Origin: UBA2991 sp965221735
GTDB lineage: Bacteria > Chloroflexota > Dehalococcoidia > Tepidiformales > Tepidiformaceae
Direction of reading: 5' to 3'
Length of the DNA stretch: 64,000 bases
NCBI GenBank assembly: GCA_965221735.1
Contig: OZ244910.1
Coordinates: 248,001 to 312,000 of the forward strand
Below, one piece after another: positions 39,801 through 48,107 of this stretch. Made by a program: the position numbers and the translations under genes. The notes below the pieces were generated by a model. The model saw only the letters and a list, made by a program, of their open reading frames with translations, was not told the DNA's origin and searched no databases. How positions within the stretch are numbered: position 1 is the first letter of the stretch; the number at the start of each line of letters is the position of its first letter.

Positions 39801-40814
39801 CTATTGGGTTCGAGGCTCCAGCCCGAACGCCTCCGCCAGCAGCTCGTACGACCGCTGCCGCGCCGCGTAGTCGTGGGTGATGGTCACGACCACGAAGTCG
39901 TCGAGGCCGTGGCGCTCGCCCATCGCCAGCAGCTTGTCGCGAACCTGCCCCGGGTCGCCGTAGATGGAGCGCCGCTTCAGCATCTCCAGGTACTCCCGCT
40001 CGGCTTCCGTGTACTCGAAGGCGAGCGCTTCCTCGGGCGGGGGGATGCCGCCGCGCCCGGCGGATCCCATCAGGCGCCAGCCCCAGCGGCTCCAGCTCAG
40101 CCGCTCCGCCTCTTCTTCCGTCTCCGCCACCAGCGCCGAGACCGCCATCGACGGTCGCGGCTCGCTCGCGATCGGCGAGGGCGAGAAGAGCTTCTGGTAG
40201 GCCTCCAGGGCGCTGTCGGCCCGGTGCGAGTTGATGAAGTGCGCGTAGCAGAACGGCCACCCCAGCTCCGCCGCGTACCCCGCGCTCACGTCGCTCGAAC
40301 CGAGCAGCCAGAGGTCCGGCATCGCCTCCGGCCGGGGCATCGCCCGGATGCCGTGGAACTCGTGATCGGGCGGGAAGTCGTCCGCGAGGAAGCCGTACAG
40401 GTCGAGCAGCTGGTTCGGGAACTCGCGCAGGTCCATGGGCACGCCGCTCGGCGCGAGCGCCCGCGCCGTGCGCCCGTCGCTCCCCGGCGCACGCCCGATC
40501 CCGAGGTCGATGCGGCCCGGGTGCAGCGTCTCCAGCAGCCGGAACGCTTCCGCCACCTTGAGCGCACTGTAGTGGGGCAGCATCACCCCGCCCGAGCCGA
40601 CGCGGATGTGCTCGGTGTGCGTCGCGATCTGGCCGATGAGCACCTCCGGCGCGGTCGAGGCCAGGGCGGACGTGTTGTGGTGCTCCGCCACCCAGTACCG
40701 CTCGTACCCGAGCCGGTCGGCGAGCTGGGCAAGCTTCACCGTCTCGGCGAGCGCCTCCGCAGCCGTCCCTCCGCGGCGGACGGGTGACTGGTCGAGGACG
40801 CTGAGCGTGGTCAT
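39801..40814 (-). CDS. LLM-class flavin-dependent (luciferase-like) monooxygenase
   Basis: A 337-residue TIM-barrel enzyme of the bacterial luciferase family, FMN-type branch. LSVLDQSPVRRG, RYWVAEHHNTSALASTAPEV, HIRVGSGGVMLPHYSALKVAE, GRIDLGIGRAPGSD and LWLLGSSDVSAGYAAELGWPF match the widespread MsnO8/YhbW-like subgroup. It needs reduced flavin from a reductase; substrate unknown. The ATG overlaps the stop of the upstream MFS gene by 4 nt, which suggests the exporter and enzyme handle the same compound. Confidence 0.88.
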   Translation of the reverse strand: MTTLSVLDQSPVRRGGTAAEALAETVKLAQLADRLGYERYWVAEHHNTSALASTAPEVLIGQIATHTEHIRVGSGGVMLPHYSALKVAEAFRLLETLHPGRIDLGIGRAPGSDGRTARALAPSGVPMDLREFPNQLLDLYGFLADDFPPDHEFHGIRAMPRPEAMPDLWLLGSSDVSAGYAAELGWPFCYAHFINSHRADSALEAYQKLFSPSPIASEPRPSMAVSALVAETEEEAERLSWSRWGWRLMGSAGRGGIPPPEEALAFEYTEAEREYLEMLKRRSIYGDPGQVRDKLLAMGERHGLDDFVVVTITHDYAARQRSYELLAEAFGLEPRTQ

Positions 40815-42295
40815 GGTGGCGGCGCCCCCGCGGCCCCGCGCGGCGCCTCGACGCGCTCGTCCGCCGCGCGCTTCCGGCGCGTGCCCTCGGGCAGGGGCGT
40901 TCGCCGCATCCTCCCCGTCAGCCGGTCCGCCTCCGCCCGCGAGATCTTCCCCTCCGCCACCATCGTGGCCGCCTGTACCGGTGAAAGCTCGGCCTGCGCG
41001 AGCACGTCGATGCGCAGGTTGCGGAAACGCGGCACGGCCACGAACACCACCGCCAGCACCACGAGCAGCGCAAGCGATACCACCACGACCGTGTTTCCGG
41101 CCCCGAACCGGTCGGCCGCGAAGGTGATGGGTAAGACCCCGATCGGCATCACGCCGAACGACATCATCATGATCGACATCACCCGCCCCCGCAGCTCCTC
41201 CGGCGCGATTGTCTGGACCGCGGTGTTGTTTGACGACATGAACAGCATCTGCCCCATGTTGCTCACGGCGATGAAGAGCATCCCGAGGAGGAAGACGCTC
41301 GTCCACCCGAACGCCGCCAGGAAACCGGCCATGATGGTGGCGCCGATGAACATGATGTGGCCCTTGTTCGGCAGGTTGTCGAAGTTCGCCGAGATGATCG
41401 TCCCGATCAGGCCGCCGACCCCGCCGGCAGCCATCAGCAGGCCGAAGCCCGTGCCTCCGGTCAGCCCGAACACCTCCTCGGCGAAGATGGGCAGCATCAC
41501 CTGCACGGGGAAGGCGAAGAACGGCATCAGCATGCCCGCGAGAAGGAGCATGAGGATGACCGGCGTGGCGATGACGTAGCGGAAGCCCCCCACCAGGCCC
41601 TCGAGGAAGTTCTCCCCCTCTTCTGATTCCGCCTGCATGCCATGTGGCGGAAGGCGGAACTCCGAGGCGACGGCAACCGTGAAGAGGATGAAGGTGAGCA
41701 GGTAGACCCAGCCGAGGCCGCCGCTCTCGCCGACCCCGATGACGCCCAGCGGCGCCACCAGGATGCCCGCCAGCGCGGGCGCGATGATTCGGGTCAGGTT
41801 CATGCCGCTCATCTGCAGCGAGACGGCGTTCATGAGCTTGTGCTGGGGCACGAGCAGGGGCACCAGCGCCTGCCTCGCGGGCATGTTCAGCGAGAAGATG
41901 GTTCCCGCCGAGAACGAGAGCACGAACAGGTACCAGTACTCCATCAGGTCGGTAAGGATGAGGACCGTCGTGAAGAGGCTGATGATGGCCGCCGCCGACT
42001 GCGTCAGGATCAGCAGCGTGCGCTTGTTCACGCGGTCCGCGATGAGCCCCCCGACCGGCGCGACGAAGATCATCGGCGCCGCCGCTCCGAGCGTGACCAG
42101 CCCGAGGCCCGCGGCCTTCTCCCCCGCCGGCGCGAGGTCGTAGGCGAGCAGGGCGCGCAGCACGAACTGCATCTGCATCGCCATGAAGAACGCGGTATTC
42201 CCGGCGAAGTACCACGCGAACTCCCGCTCCTGCAGCGAGGAGAGCGTGCGCTGGAGCGTATTCCCGTGTGCGGACGTGGCGTGACTGCGGATCAC
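40811..42295 (-). CDS. Major facilitator superfamily transporter with cytosolic C-terminal extension
   Basis: A 494-residue 12-TM MFS protein of the MFS_3/enterobactin-exporter type. FVAPVGGLIADRVNKRTLLI is the loop 2-3 signature; FLEGLVGGFRYV and APEELRGRVMSIMMM are typical of this branch. The last 75 residues are soluble and basic with VQAATMVAEGKISRAEADRLTG, a SHOCT-like oligomerisation helix pair. Start GTG overlaps the stop of a tiny upstream ORF by 4 nt. No Shine-Dalgarno sequence is present, so translation may depend on that ORF. Confidence 0.87.
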   Translation of the reverse strand: MIRSHATSAHGNTLQRTLSSLQEREFAWYFAGNTAFFMAMQMQFVLRALLAYDLAPAGEKAAGLGLVTLGAAAPMIFVAPVGGLIADRVNKRTLLILTQSAAAIISLFTTVLILTDLMEYWYLFVLSFSAGTIFSLNMPARQALVPLLVPQHKLMNAVSLQMSGMNLTRIIAPALAGILVAPLGVIGVGESGGLGWVYLLTFILFTVAVASEFRLPPHGMQAESEEGENFLEGLVGGFRYVIATPVILMLLLAGMLMPFFAFPVQVMLPIFAEEVFGLTGGTGFGLLMAAGGVGGLIGTIISANFDNLPNKGHIMFIGATIMAGFLAAFGWTSVFLLGMLFIAVSNMGQMLFMSSNNTAVQTIAPEELRGRVMSIMMMSFGVMPIGVLPITFAADRFGAGNTVVVVSLALLVVLAVVFVAVPRFRNLRIDVLAQAELSPVQAATMVAEGKISRAEADRLTGRMRRTPLPEGTRRKRAADERVEAPRGAAGAPPP

Positions 42296-42354
42296 CGGTG
42301 GGCGCCCCGGTCGGGGTCGCCGCCCGGCTGCCCGGAGAGCAGGGGCGAGGGCAT
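42292..42354 (-). CDS. 20-codon leaderless upstream ORF coupled to the MFS gene
   Basis: An ATG placed 8 nt after a TACACT -10 box opens a 20-residue peptide (MPSPLLSGQPGGDPDRGAHR) whose TGA overlaps the MFS GTG as GTGA. The peptide is Pro/Gly-rich with two PG-type junctions, which could slow ribosomes. It looks like a leader peptide or coupling ORF rather than a functional protein. Confidence 0.45.
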   Translation of the reverse strand: MPSPLLSGQPGGDPDRGAHR

Positions 42355-42362
42355 CGAAATTG

Positions 42363-42368
42363 AGTGTA
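42363..42368 (-). promoter_or_regulatory. -10 box (TACACT) of the MFS/LLM operon
   Basis: On the minus strand TACACT lies just past the stop of the upstream gene and 8 nt before the leader ORF's ATG. Confidence 0.45.
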
Positions 42369-42391
42369 CACGCGCCGCCCGGGGGCGCCAT

Positions 42392-42604
42392 TCACGCCAC
42401 GATGGCCGTCAGGATCGCCTCCGCCGCATCGCCCCCGTCGCCCGTGTCGACGAGCACGGTCCGTCCGGCGACCATCTGCCCGGGCGGTATCGCCCGGCTC
42501 ACGGCCACGCCCGTCAGCTCCATCGACGCCGATCCTTCCAGCCGTACCACCGCCCGCCACGCGCTCCCGTCGAAGCGCACCAGCCGTCCTCGCAGCGTCG
42601 CCAT
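42392..42604 (-). CDS. Small beta-rich protein of unknown function
   Basis: A 70-residue protein, not securely recognised. RGRLVRFDGSAWRAVVRLEG, ELTGVAVSRAIPPGQMVAGR and VLVDTGDGGDAAEAILTAI suggest a small OB- or SH3-like barrel, as seen in some phage baseplate accessory proteins. The ATG shares one base with the stop of the large upstream gene, so the two are translated together. Role unknown. Confidence 0.6.
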   Translation of the reverse strand: MATLRGRLVRFDGSAWRAVVRLEGSASMELTGVAVSRAIPPGQMVAGRTVLVDTGDGGDAAEAILTAIVA

Positions 42605-44586
42605 CAGTCCATCTCCCCCAGGCTCACGATCGAGTCGTAGCGGGGCCGCCTGCCCGGCCGGCGGCTGTACTCCATCCCCAGCTCGACGACACGGAAGGAC
42701 CGCTCCCGCAATCCCAGCCGCTCGTCCGTGACGGTGATCGGGTCGAACAGCTCCAGGCCGGGGTGGAACGGCGCCACGAGCGCCCCGGCGTGCTGCTCCC
42801 GCCGGTCCCGCTCGAGCGATGCCGCCGCGTGGTCGAGCGCCTGCGCGCCGGTGCCGGCGTCGAGGCTGCGCACGAGGCGCAGCCGCTGCCCGTCCCGGTA
42901 GATGCTGGCGAAGTCGTGCGCGTCGGCGTCGGTCACGGGGCCCTGCGCCCGCACCCAGTTCGAGGCGGGAGCGCCGTCGCCCAGCGCCACCCGCGCCGCC
43001 GGGTGCTCGCCCTCCCCGAAGCGCTCGTCCGCCTCCGTGCCGGGCGCCGAGAGGGCCAGCCCATCGCCGCTGGAGAGCACCGCGACGCGGCTCGTGCCGA
43101 GCAGGCGGCGCGCTGCCGAGAGCCCGGACTCGCCCGGCGACACCGCAAAGGCCGGGCTGCTCCCGGACCAGTCCTCCCCGCCCTGGCCGCTCACGCGGAT
43201 GCCCGCGCTCGCGCACAGCCGCCAGAAGAGGCGCTCGCGCGAATGCTCGCCCGCCGCCGCCTGCCAGACCTGCGAGGGCCGCCACGCCGCCAGCCGCTCC
43301 CAGTGCCCCGAACACTCCAGCACGACCCGCGCCTGCCCCGCGTCGCGCTCACGCGTCACTTCGTCGATGACGGCGTGCACGGCGCCACCGTACTCGGGCG
43401 CGCCGCCCGCGCCCGAGCGGTAGCCCGGTGCGATCTCGACCGTGCGTCCCGGCGCCAGTTCGGGCAGCGCGCCGCCGGAGCCGTCGAGCACGAGCCGGGC
43501 GCGCGTCGCGAACGGCGCCAGCCGCCACGAGACCTCGACGATGCGCTCGCTCACGTCGAGGCTGCGCCCCAGCCGCGCTCGCCACACCCCGTCCGGCGTC
43601 GAGCCCCAGGCCGTCCCCGCATCCGGGGTCGCCACCGCCAGTCCGTAGGCGGATGCCGCCTCGTGCGGCTCCGGCTCCGACCACCCCTCCGGGTTCCCGG
43701 CGACGGACGCGGGCGGGTGGCTCGTGTAGACGCGGCTTCCCGGCTCACCCCCGGCGTCCCGAGCGGCGAAGCAGGCGCGCTGGTCAAGGCCGCCCGGCTG
43801 GAACACCCCCGGCCCGCCAAATTCGCGCGCCGAGGCGGCGTCCGACTCCGCGATCACGCTCAGCCCCGACCAGAAGTCCGCGGGGAACCCGCCGTCCCCC
43901 AGGAACGCCGACCACACCTGCTTCCTCCCCGAAGGATGCGCCCGGCCGCTCACGATGAGGCGGTAGTCGTGGCCGTCGTGCATCGCCGCCACGCCCGTCA
44001 GGGCCGAGACCGCCCCGCCCCGGTTCCAGTTCGTCCCCGACGCGTCCCATGCGCCTGCCCTGCGGCGCAGTCGCTTCAGCACGTCCGTCCCCTGCGTGTA
44101 GAACGCGCAGGCGTCGCCGTCGGACGCGCGCACCCCGAGGGCCACCCACCCGATGGCCGCGCTCTCCCGCACCAGCGTCCGTGCGGTCTCCCAGGTCGCC
44201 CCGCCGTCGGCGCTGCGACGCAGCGCGAGGGCGCGCCCCCCGCTCGCGACGTGCAGGAGCAGCACCTCGCTGCCCCGTGCCGCGAGCGCGACTCCCGTCC
44301 CCGCCTCTGCCTTCCCCAGTCCGGTCCACGCGCCCCACGCCGAGCCCGCTCCCGGATTGGACACGCGCGAGACCGCGAGCGCGCCCGCATCGTTGCGGGC
44401 GCGGATCACGGTGCCGTCTCCGGCAACCGCGAGGGCGTGCGGGCAGTCGCGTTCGTCGCCCTCGTAGAGGCGCTCCCAGGGGAGGAGGGGCACGCCCCAG
44501 CGTTCGGCGCGAACGATGGCGCGCACGTGGGGGAGGCGGTCGGGGCCGCGCTGGTGGGCTCGGAGCGAAGCGGGGATGGGTCGCAT
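42604..44586 (-). CDS. Large protein of unknown function, BNR-like propeller plus tail-hub-like C-terminus
   Basis: A 660-residue protein without signal peptide. Residues 50-330 contain several sialidase/BNR-like strands (RRSADGGATWETARTL, LIVSGRAHPSGRKQVW, YTSHPPASVAGNPEGW), suggesting a beta-propeller. From about 345 the character changes: VEIAPGYRSGAGGAPEYGG, GHWERLAAWRPSQVWQAAAG, then LFDPITVTDERLGLRERSFR and the end VVELGMEYSRRPGRRPRYDS resemble the end of phage tail/baseplate hub proteins. No other structural phage gene is nearby. Together with the following 70-residue protein it could be a domesticated piece of a tail-like device, but this is a guess. Confidence 0.6.
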   Translation of the reverse strand: MRPIPASLRAHQRGPDRLPHVRAIVRAERWGVPLLPWERLYEGDERDCPHALAVAGDGTVIRARNDAGALAVSRVSNPGAGSAWGAWTGLGKAEAGTGVALAARGSEVLLLHVASGGRALALRRSADGGATWETARTLVRESAAIGWVALGVRASDGDACAFYTQGTDVLKRLRRRAGAWDASGTNWNRGGAVSALTGVAAMHDGHDYRLIVSGRAHPSGRKQVWSAFLGDGGFPADFWSGLSVIAESDAASAREFGGPGVFQPGGLDQRACFAARDAGGEPGSRVYTSHPPASVAGNPEGWSEPEPHEAASAYGLAVATPDAGTAWGSTPDGVWRARLGRSLDVSERIVEVSWRLAPFATRARLVLDGSGGALPELAPGRTVEIAPGYRSGAGGAPEYGGAVHAVIDEVTRERDAGQARVVLECSGHWERLAAWRPSQVWQAAAGEHSRERLFWRLCASAGIRVSGQGGEDWSGSSPAFAVSPGESGLSAARRLLGTSRVAVLSSGDGLALSAPGTEADERFGEGEHPAARVALGDGAPASNWVRAQGPVTDADAHDFASIYRDGQRLRLVRSLDAGTGAQALDHAAASLERDRREQHAGALVAPFHPGLELFDPITVTDERLGLRERSFRVVELGMEYSRRPGRRPRYDSIVSLGEMD

Positions 44587-44756
44587 GGGGAGGCAGGCTG
44601 CCGGCCCGCCCGCCGATCTCCGAGGGGCCCATGTCGCGCTCCGCCGACGGGTCCGGCGCCCGGCACGACCTCAGCGGCGGCCCCGTCCGCTACTCCCTGC
44701 GGTTCAATGCCTGCCTGCTCCTCCTCCACGACACCGGCTCGCCTCCGCCTCCACCA

Positions 44757-44784
44757 GGAGCCAACAGCCAGAAGCCAATAGCCC
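44757..44784. repeat. Four-unit heptamer repeat NNNAGCC
   Basis: Four consecutive 7-mers (AGGAGCC, AACAGCC, AGAAGCC, AATAGCC) share a fixed AGCC with a variable first half, directly downstream of thrB on the minus strand. The rest of the 199-bp gap (44587-44756) shows no ORF or hairpin I can support. The same period-7 element occurs at 371-394. Confidence 0.5.
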
Positions 44785-44785
44785 C

Positions 44786-45691
44786 CTACACATCCACCAT
44801 CTCGACGCGGGACACATCCGCCCCGCCCGCCGCGATGCGCGTCACCAGCGTTCGTCCCGACATCCCCGCCCCCTCGAGCGTGTCGAGCATCGCCCTCGCC
44901 ACCTCCCGGCTCGCTTCTTCCGGCGCAAACGCGGCGACGCTGCTCCCCGCCCCGCTCAGCCAGGCCGCGTGCGCGCCCGCGCTCTTCGCCGACGCAAACA
45001 CGTCGTAGAGCGGCGGGAACAGGGCCGATCGTTGCCGCTGGTGGAAGCGGTCCTGCGTGGCTTCGTCGAGCAGGTCCGCTCGCCCCGCCGCCAGCGCCGC
45101 CACCAGCAGCCCGAGGCGGCTGCTCGTGTGGATCGCGTCCTCGCGGCTGTAGCTGTCGGGCAGGAGGCGGCGCGCCTCCTTGGTCGGCATCGAGTGGTCC
45201 GGGATCAGCAGCGCGATCTGCAGGTCGCTCGGGTAGCGGCACCGGACGCGAGCGAACCCGTCCTCGGTGGCGACGCAGGCCTGCACGCCCCCGAACAGCG
45301 CCGGGCAGGCGTTGTCGACGTGCCCCTCGAGCTCGGCTGCAAGTCCCAGGCAGGCGTCTTCGTCCAGGGGGTGCCCTTCCCGCTCGTTCACCGCGAGCAC
45401 CCCGGCCACGCGCGCCACCGCGCTCGCGCCCAGCCCCCGTCCCAGCGGGATCGCGACCGTGTAGCGCGCCGTCAGGCCCGCCGGACTCGGCCGCCCGATC
45501 CGCTCGTAGGCCGCACGCGCGGCGGAGAGCACCATCTTCTCGCCGACATCGTTCGTGGGAAGCTGCTCGGCGTCGCTGAACGTCACCGTGACCGAGGCGA
45601 ACAGGTCCAGCGCCAGCCCGAGGCAGTCGAAACCGGTGCCGATGTTGGCGCTCGTGGCGGGTACCCGAACGGTGACGGCTGTGCCTTCCAT
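44786..45691 (-). CDS. thrB: Homoserine kinase
   Basis: A 301-residue GHMP kinase that phosphorylates homoserine on the way to threonine. VRVPATSANIGTGFDCLGLAL is the N-terminal signature, IPLGRGLGASAVARVAG the ATP-binding GHMP motif and WLSGAGSSVAAFA the third motif. VDNACPALFGGVQ is typical of ThrB. thrA and thrC are not adjacent. The gene has 97 bp to a divergent small gene with a leaderless promoter. Confidence 0.93.
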   Translation of the reverse strand: MEGTAVTVRVPATSANIGTGFDCLGLALDLFASVTVTFSDAEQLPTNDVGEKMVLSAARAAYERIGRPSPAGLTARYTVAIPLGRGLGASAVARVAGVLAVNEREGHPLDEDACLGLAAELEGHVDNACPALFGGVQACVATEDGFARVRCRYPSDLQIALLIPDHSMPTKEARRLLPDSYSREDAIHTSSRLGLLVAALAAGRADLLDEATQDRFHQRQRSALFPPLYDVFASAKSAGAHAAWLSGAGSSVAAFAPEEASREVARAMLDTLEGAGMSGRTLVTRIAAGGADVSRVEMVDV

Positions 45692-45774
45692 GGATGGTGC
45701 GCCTCCACGCGGACCATCGATCGTAGCACCTGCCTCCGAGCGCGCGACCCGCCGGAAGACGCTCATCTCTCTGC

Positions 45775-45780
45775 TACGAT
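45775..45780 (+). promoter_or_regulatory. Leaderless -10 box (TACGAT)
   Basis: TACGAT ends 8 nt before the ATG at 45789. Confidence 0.45.
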
Positions 45781-45788
45781 CCGCCCCC

Positions 45789-46274
45789 ATGACCGACCCC
45801 CGCCCCTCCCTCGCCCCCGACAGCCTCGCCGATATCGAGCGCGCTCTGCTTGGCGTCCTCTGCGTCGGTCTGCCTCCCTCCCGCGCCGCCGGCAGCGACG
45901 CCTTCCGCGTCGACTACGTGACGGCGCGCATCCTCGGCCTGCTCGAAGGCGACGCCGAACGCCACCTCGCCGGCGAACGCGTCACCGTCGCCTTCCGCGA
46001 CCGGCTGCGGGAGGCCATCGCCGCGCTCTCCGAGGCGGGCATCCTCGCCGACCAGCCCCCCGGCGTCCCCGCCGCCCCCGGCGGCTTCGAGGAGGGCCTC
46101 GCCATCGACGTGGTCGAGCCCGACGCCCACCCCACCGTCCTCGACCGCCACCTCGCCCAGGAGTGCATGGAGACGCTCTTCCGGGTGAAGGCCGTCTACC
46201 CCTACCTGATGGAGCGGTACTCGGCCAGCGGCGAGGTCTGGCGGCGGCTGCGGGCCGAGGGCTACGGGCAGTAG
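45789..46274 (+). CDS. Hypothetical soluble protein
   Basis: A 161-residue protein, not recognised, without signal or membrane segments. It is mostly helical with a central Pro/Ala linker (DQPPGVPAAPGGFEEG) dividing two helical halves; the second ends with FRVKAVYPYLMERYSASGE. It is followed after 18 nt by an M67 peptidase gene that has its own leaderless promoter, so the two need not be functionally linked. Confidence 0.6.
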   Translation: MTDPRPSLAPDSLADIERALLGVLCVGLPPSRAAGSDAFRVDYVTARILGLLEGDAERHLAGERVTVAFRDRLREAIAALSEAGILADQPPGVPAAPGGFEEGLAIDVVEPDAHPTVLDRHLAQECMETLFRVKAVYPYLMERYSASGEVWRRLRAEGYGQ

Positions 46275-46280
46275 CGGCGG

Positions 46281-46286
46281 TACACT
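46281..46286 (+). promoter_or_regulatory. Leaderless -10 box (TACACT)
   Basis: TACACT ends 6 nt before the M67 peptidase ATG. Confidence 0.5.
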
Positions 46287-46292
46287 GGGTCG

Positions 46293-46712
46293 ATGGCTCC
46301 CGTAATCACCCTCCGCCAGGAACACCTCGACGCGATGATCGGCCACGCCCTCGAGGACGCCCCCAATGAGTGCTGCGGCCTAATCGGCGCGCGCGACGGC
46401 GCGGTCACGAGCGTGCACCGCGCCGAGAACGCCGAGGCCAGCCCCTACCGCTTCAGCATCGACTTCCGCGAGCAGCGCCGCATCGAGGAAGCCATGGACG
46501 AGGCGGGCGACTCGCTCGCGGGCTTCTACCACTCGCACACCGGCAGCCCCGCCCGCCCCAGCCCCACCGATATCCGCATGATGACCGCGTTCTTCGGCCC
46601 CCCCTACGTCCACTTCGTCGTCAGCATCGCCAACCGCGAGCGTCCCGACGTGCGCGTCTTCCACATCGAGGGCGAGACCGCCACCGAGCAGGAGTACACG
46701 GTCGAAGCCTGA
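46293..46712 (+). CDS. M67-family (JAMM) metallopeptidase
   Basis: A 139-residue JAB/MPN domain. The zinc site is HxHx(7)SxxD as GFYHSHTGSPARPSPTD, with the catalytic Glu in NECCGLIGA. Bacterial M67 proteins usually trim C-terminal residues from ubiquitin-like sulfur-carrier proteins (Mec-type) in cysteine, thiamine or cofactor synthesis. No ThiS/MoaD-like carrier is adjacent here. Followed after 16 nt by folP. Confidence 0.88.
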   Translation: MAPVITLRQEHLDAMIGHALEDAPNECCGLIGARDGAVTSVHRAENAEASPYRFSIDFREQRRIEEAMDEAGDSLAGFYHSHTGSPARPSPTDIRMMTAFFGPPYVHFVVSIANRERPDVRVFHIEGETATEQEYTVEA

Positions 46713-46728
46713 GCCCGGGAGGACCGCC

Positions 46729-47598
46729 ATCCCCGCCTCCACGCCCCGCCCCGTCCGCGCCTACCCGTCCCCCGCGCTCACCCTGCGCGGGCGAACCTTC
46801 GAGTGGGGAACGCGCACCTACCTGATGGCCATCGTCAACGTCACCCCCGACTCCTTCAGCGGCGACGGACTCGGTCCCGGCCCCGCCGCCGCCGCCGCCC
46901 TCGCGAAGCGCTTCGCGGAGGAGGGCGCCGACATCATCGACGTCGGCGCCGAGTCGACCCGCCCCGACGCGACTCCCGTGACGCCGGAACAGGAAGCGGC
47001 GCGCGCCCTCCCCGCCGTCGCCGCCATCCGCGCCGCCACCGACCTCCCCATCTCCATCGACACCCAGCATGCCGAGGTCGCGGAAGCGGCCCTCGACGCG
47101 GGCGCCGACATGGTCAACGACATCAACGGCCTGCGCGCCGACCCGGGCATGGCCGCGGTGGTGGCGTCCCGGGGCGCGACCCTCGTTGCCATGCACAACC
47201 AGCGTGGCCGCCCCTCCGGCGACGTCGTCGCGAACGTCCTCGCCGGCTGGGACGAGAGCCTGCGTATCGCCGATGAGGCCGGCGTCCCCCGCGACCGCAT
47301 CATCCTCGACCCCGGCTTCGGCTTCGGCTGGACCCCGGAGGAGAACCTGCAGCTCGTGCAGCGGATGGACGAGTTCACCGCGGCGGGCCCGCCCGTGCTC
47401 CTCGGTCCATCCCGCAAGTCGACCCTCGGACTCGTGCTCGACGCCCCCGTGGAAGAGCGCCTCGAAGGCACCGCCGCCGCCGTCGCCATCGCGATCGCGA
47501 AAGGCGTCGACGCCGTCCGGGTCCACGACGTGGCCGAGATGCGCCGGGTCGCGGCCGTGGCCGACGCCGTCACCCGCGGCCGGTGGCACGCGCCGTGA
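46729..47598 (+). CDS. folP: Dihydropteroate synthase with an apparent ATC start
   Basis: A DHPS TIM barrel of 289 residues if translation starts at ATC 46729. MAIVNVTPDSFSGDG, DVGAESTRPDATPV, DMVNDINGLRA, ILDPGFGFGW and LLGPSRKSTLG are all hallmarks. It joins p-aminobenzoate to the pterin in folate synthesis. The first canonical in-frame start is ATG 46825, but that drops the usual N-terminal hairpin (LTLRGRTFEWGTRTYL), which is encoded just upstream. A GGGAGGA site lies 5 nt before an ATC at 46729, exactly where a start codon is expected. So either ATC is used or a base has changed. folK overlaps its stop (GTGA). Confidence 0.88.
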   Translation: MPASTPRPVRAYPSPALTLRGRTFEWGTRTYLMAIVNVTPDSFSGDGLGPGPAAAAALAKRFAEEGADIIDVGAESTRPDATPVTPEQEAARALPAVAAIRAATDLPISIDTQHAEVAEAALDAGADMVNDINGLRADPGMAAVVASRGATLVAMHNQRGRPSGDVVANVLAGWDESLRIADEAGVPRDRIILDPGFGFGWTPEENLQLVQRMDEFTAAGPPVLLGPSRKSTLGLVLDAPVEERLEGTAAAVAIAIAKGVDAVRVHDVAEMRRVAAVADAVTRGRWHAP

Positions 47599-48107
47599 GA
47601 GAAGCCATCCTCGCCCTCGGCTCGAACCTCGGCGACCGCGCGGCCAATCTTCGCGCCGCGCTCGACCTGCTCGCCGCGCGCGGCGCCAGGCCAGCGCGCG
47701 TCTCCTCGGTCTGGGAGACGCCCCCCGTCCCCGCCGACCAGCCCCCGTACCTGAACGCCGCTGTTGCCGTCGAAACGGACCTCGACCCCGAAAAGCTGCT
47801 CGCTATCGCCAAGGAGGTCGAGCACCTCCTCGGCCGGCGGCCTACGGGGCGCTGGCGCCCCCGCCCCATCGACATCGACCTGCTCTTCTGCGGCGAGCGC
47901 GAGGTCGCCACAGAGAGGCTAACCGTCCCCCACCCCCGCATCGCCGAGCGCGCCTTCGTGTTGCTCCCCCTGGCGGAGGTGCTCGACGGCCCCCTCCCCC
48001 TGCTCGGCCGGAGCGCCGTTGCCCTCCTGGAGGGGCTGGACACGGCCGGACACGAACGCACGGGCGTGCGGCTCCATCCCGGCGGCCGGGGTAGGAGAGG
48101 GCCCTAG
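47595..48107 (+). CDS. folK: 2-amino-4-hydroxy-6-hydroxymethyldihydropteridine diphosphokinase
   Basis: A 170-residue HPPK that transfers pyrophosphate to the pterin before FolP acts. AILALGSNLGDRAANLRAAL is the N-terminal signature, VSSVWETPPV and YLNAAVAVETDL follow, and RWRPRPIDIDLLF contains the magnesium-binding Asp pair. GTG at 47595 overlaps the folP stop by 4 nt; a longer GTG start at 47583 is less likely. Completes a folP-folK pair; folB/folE are not in the window. Confidence 0.92.
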   Translation: MREAILALGSNLGDRAANLRAALDLLAARGARPARVSSVWETPPVPADQPPYLNAAVAVETDLDPEKLLAIAKEVEHLLGRRPTGRWRPRPIDIDLLFCGEREVATERLTVPHPRIAERAFVLLPLAEVLDGPLPLLGRSAVALLEGLDTAGHERTGVRLHPGGRGRRGP

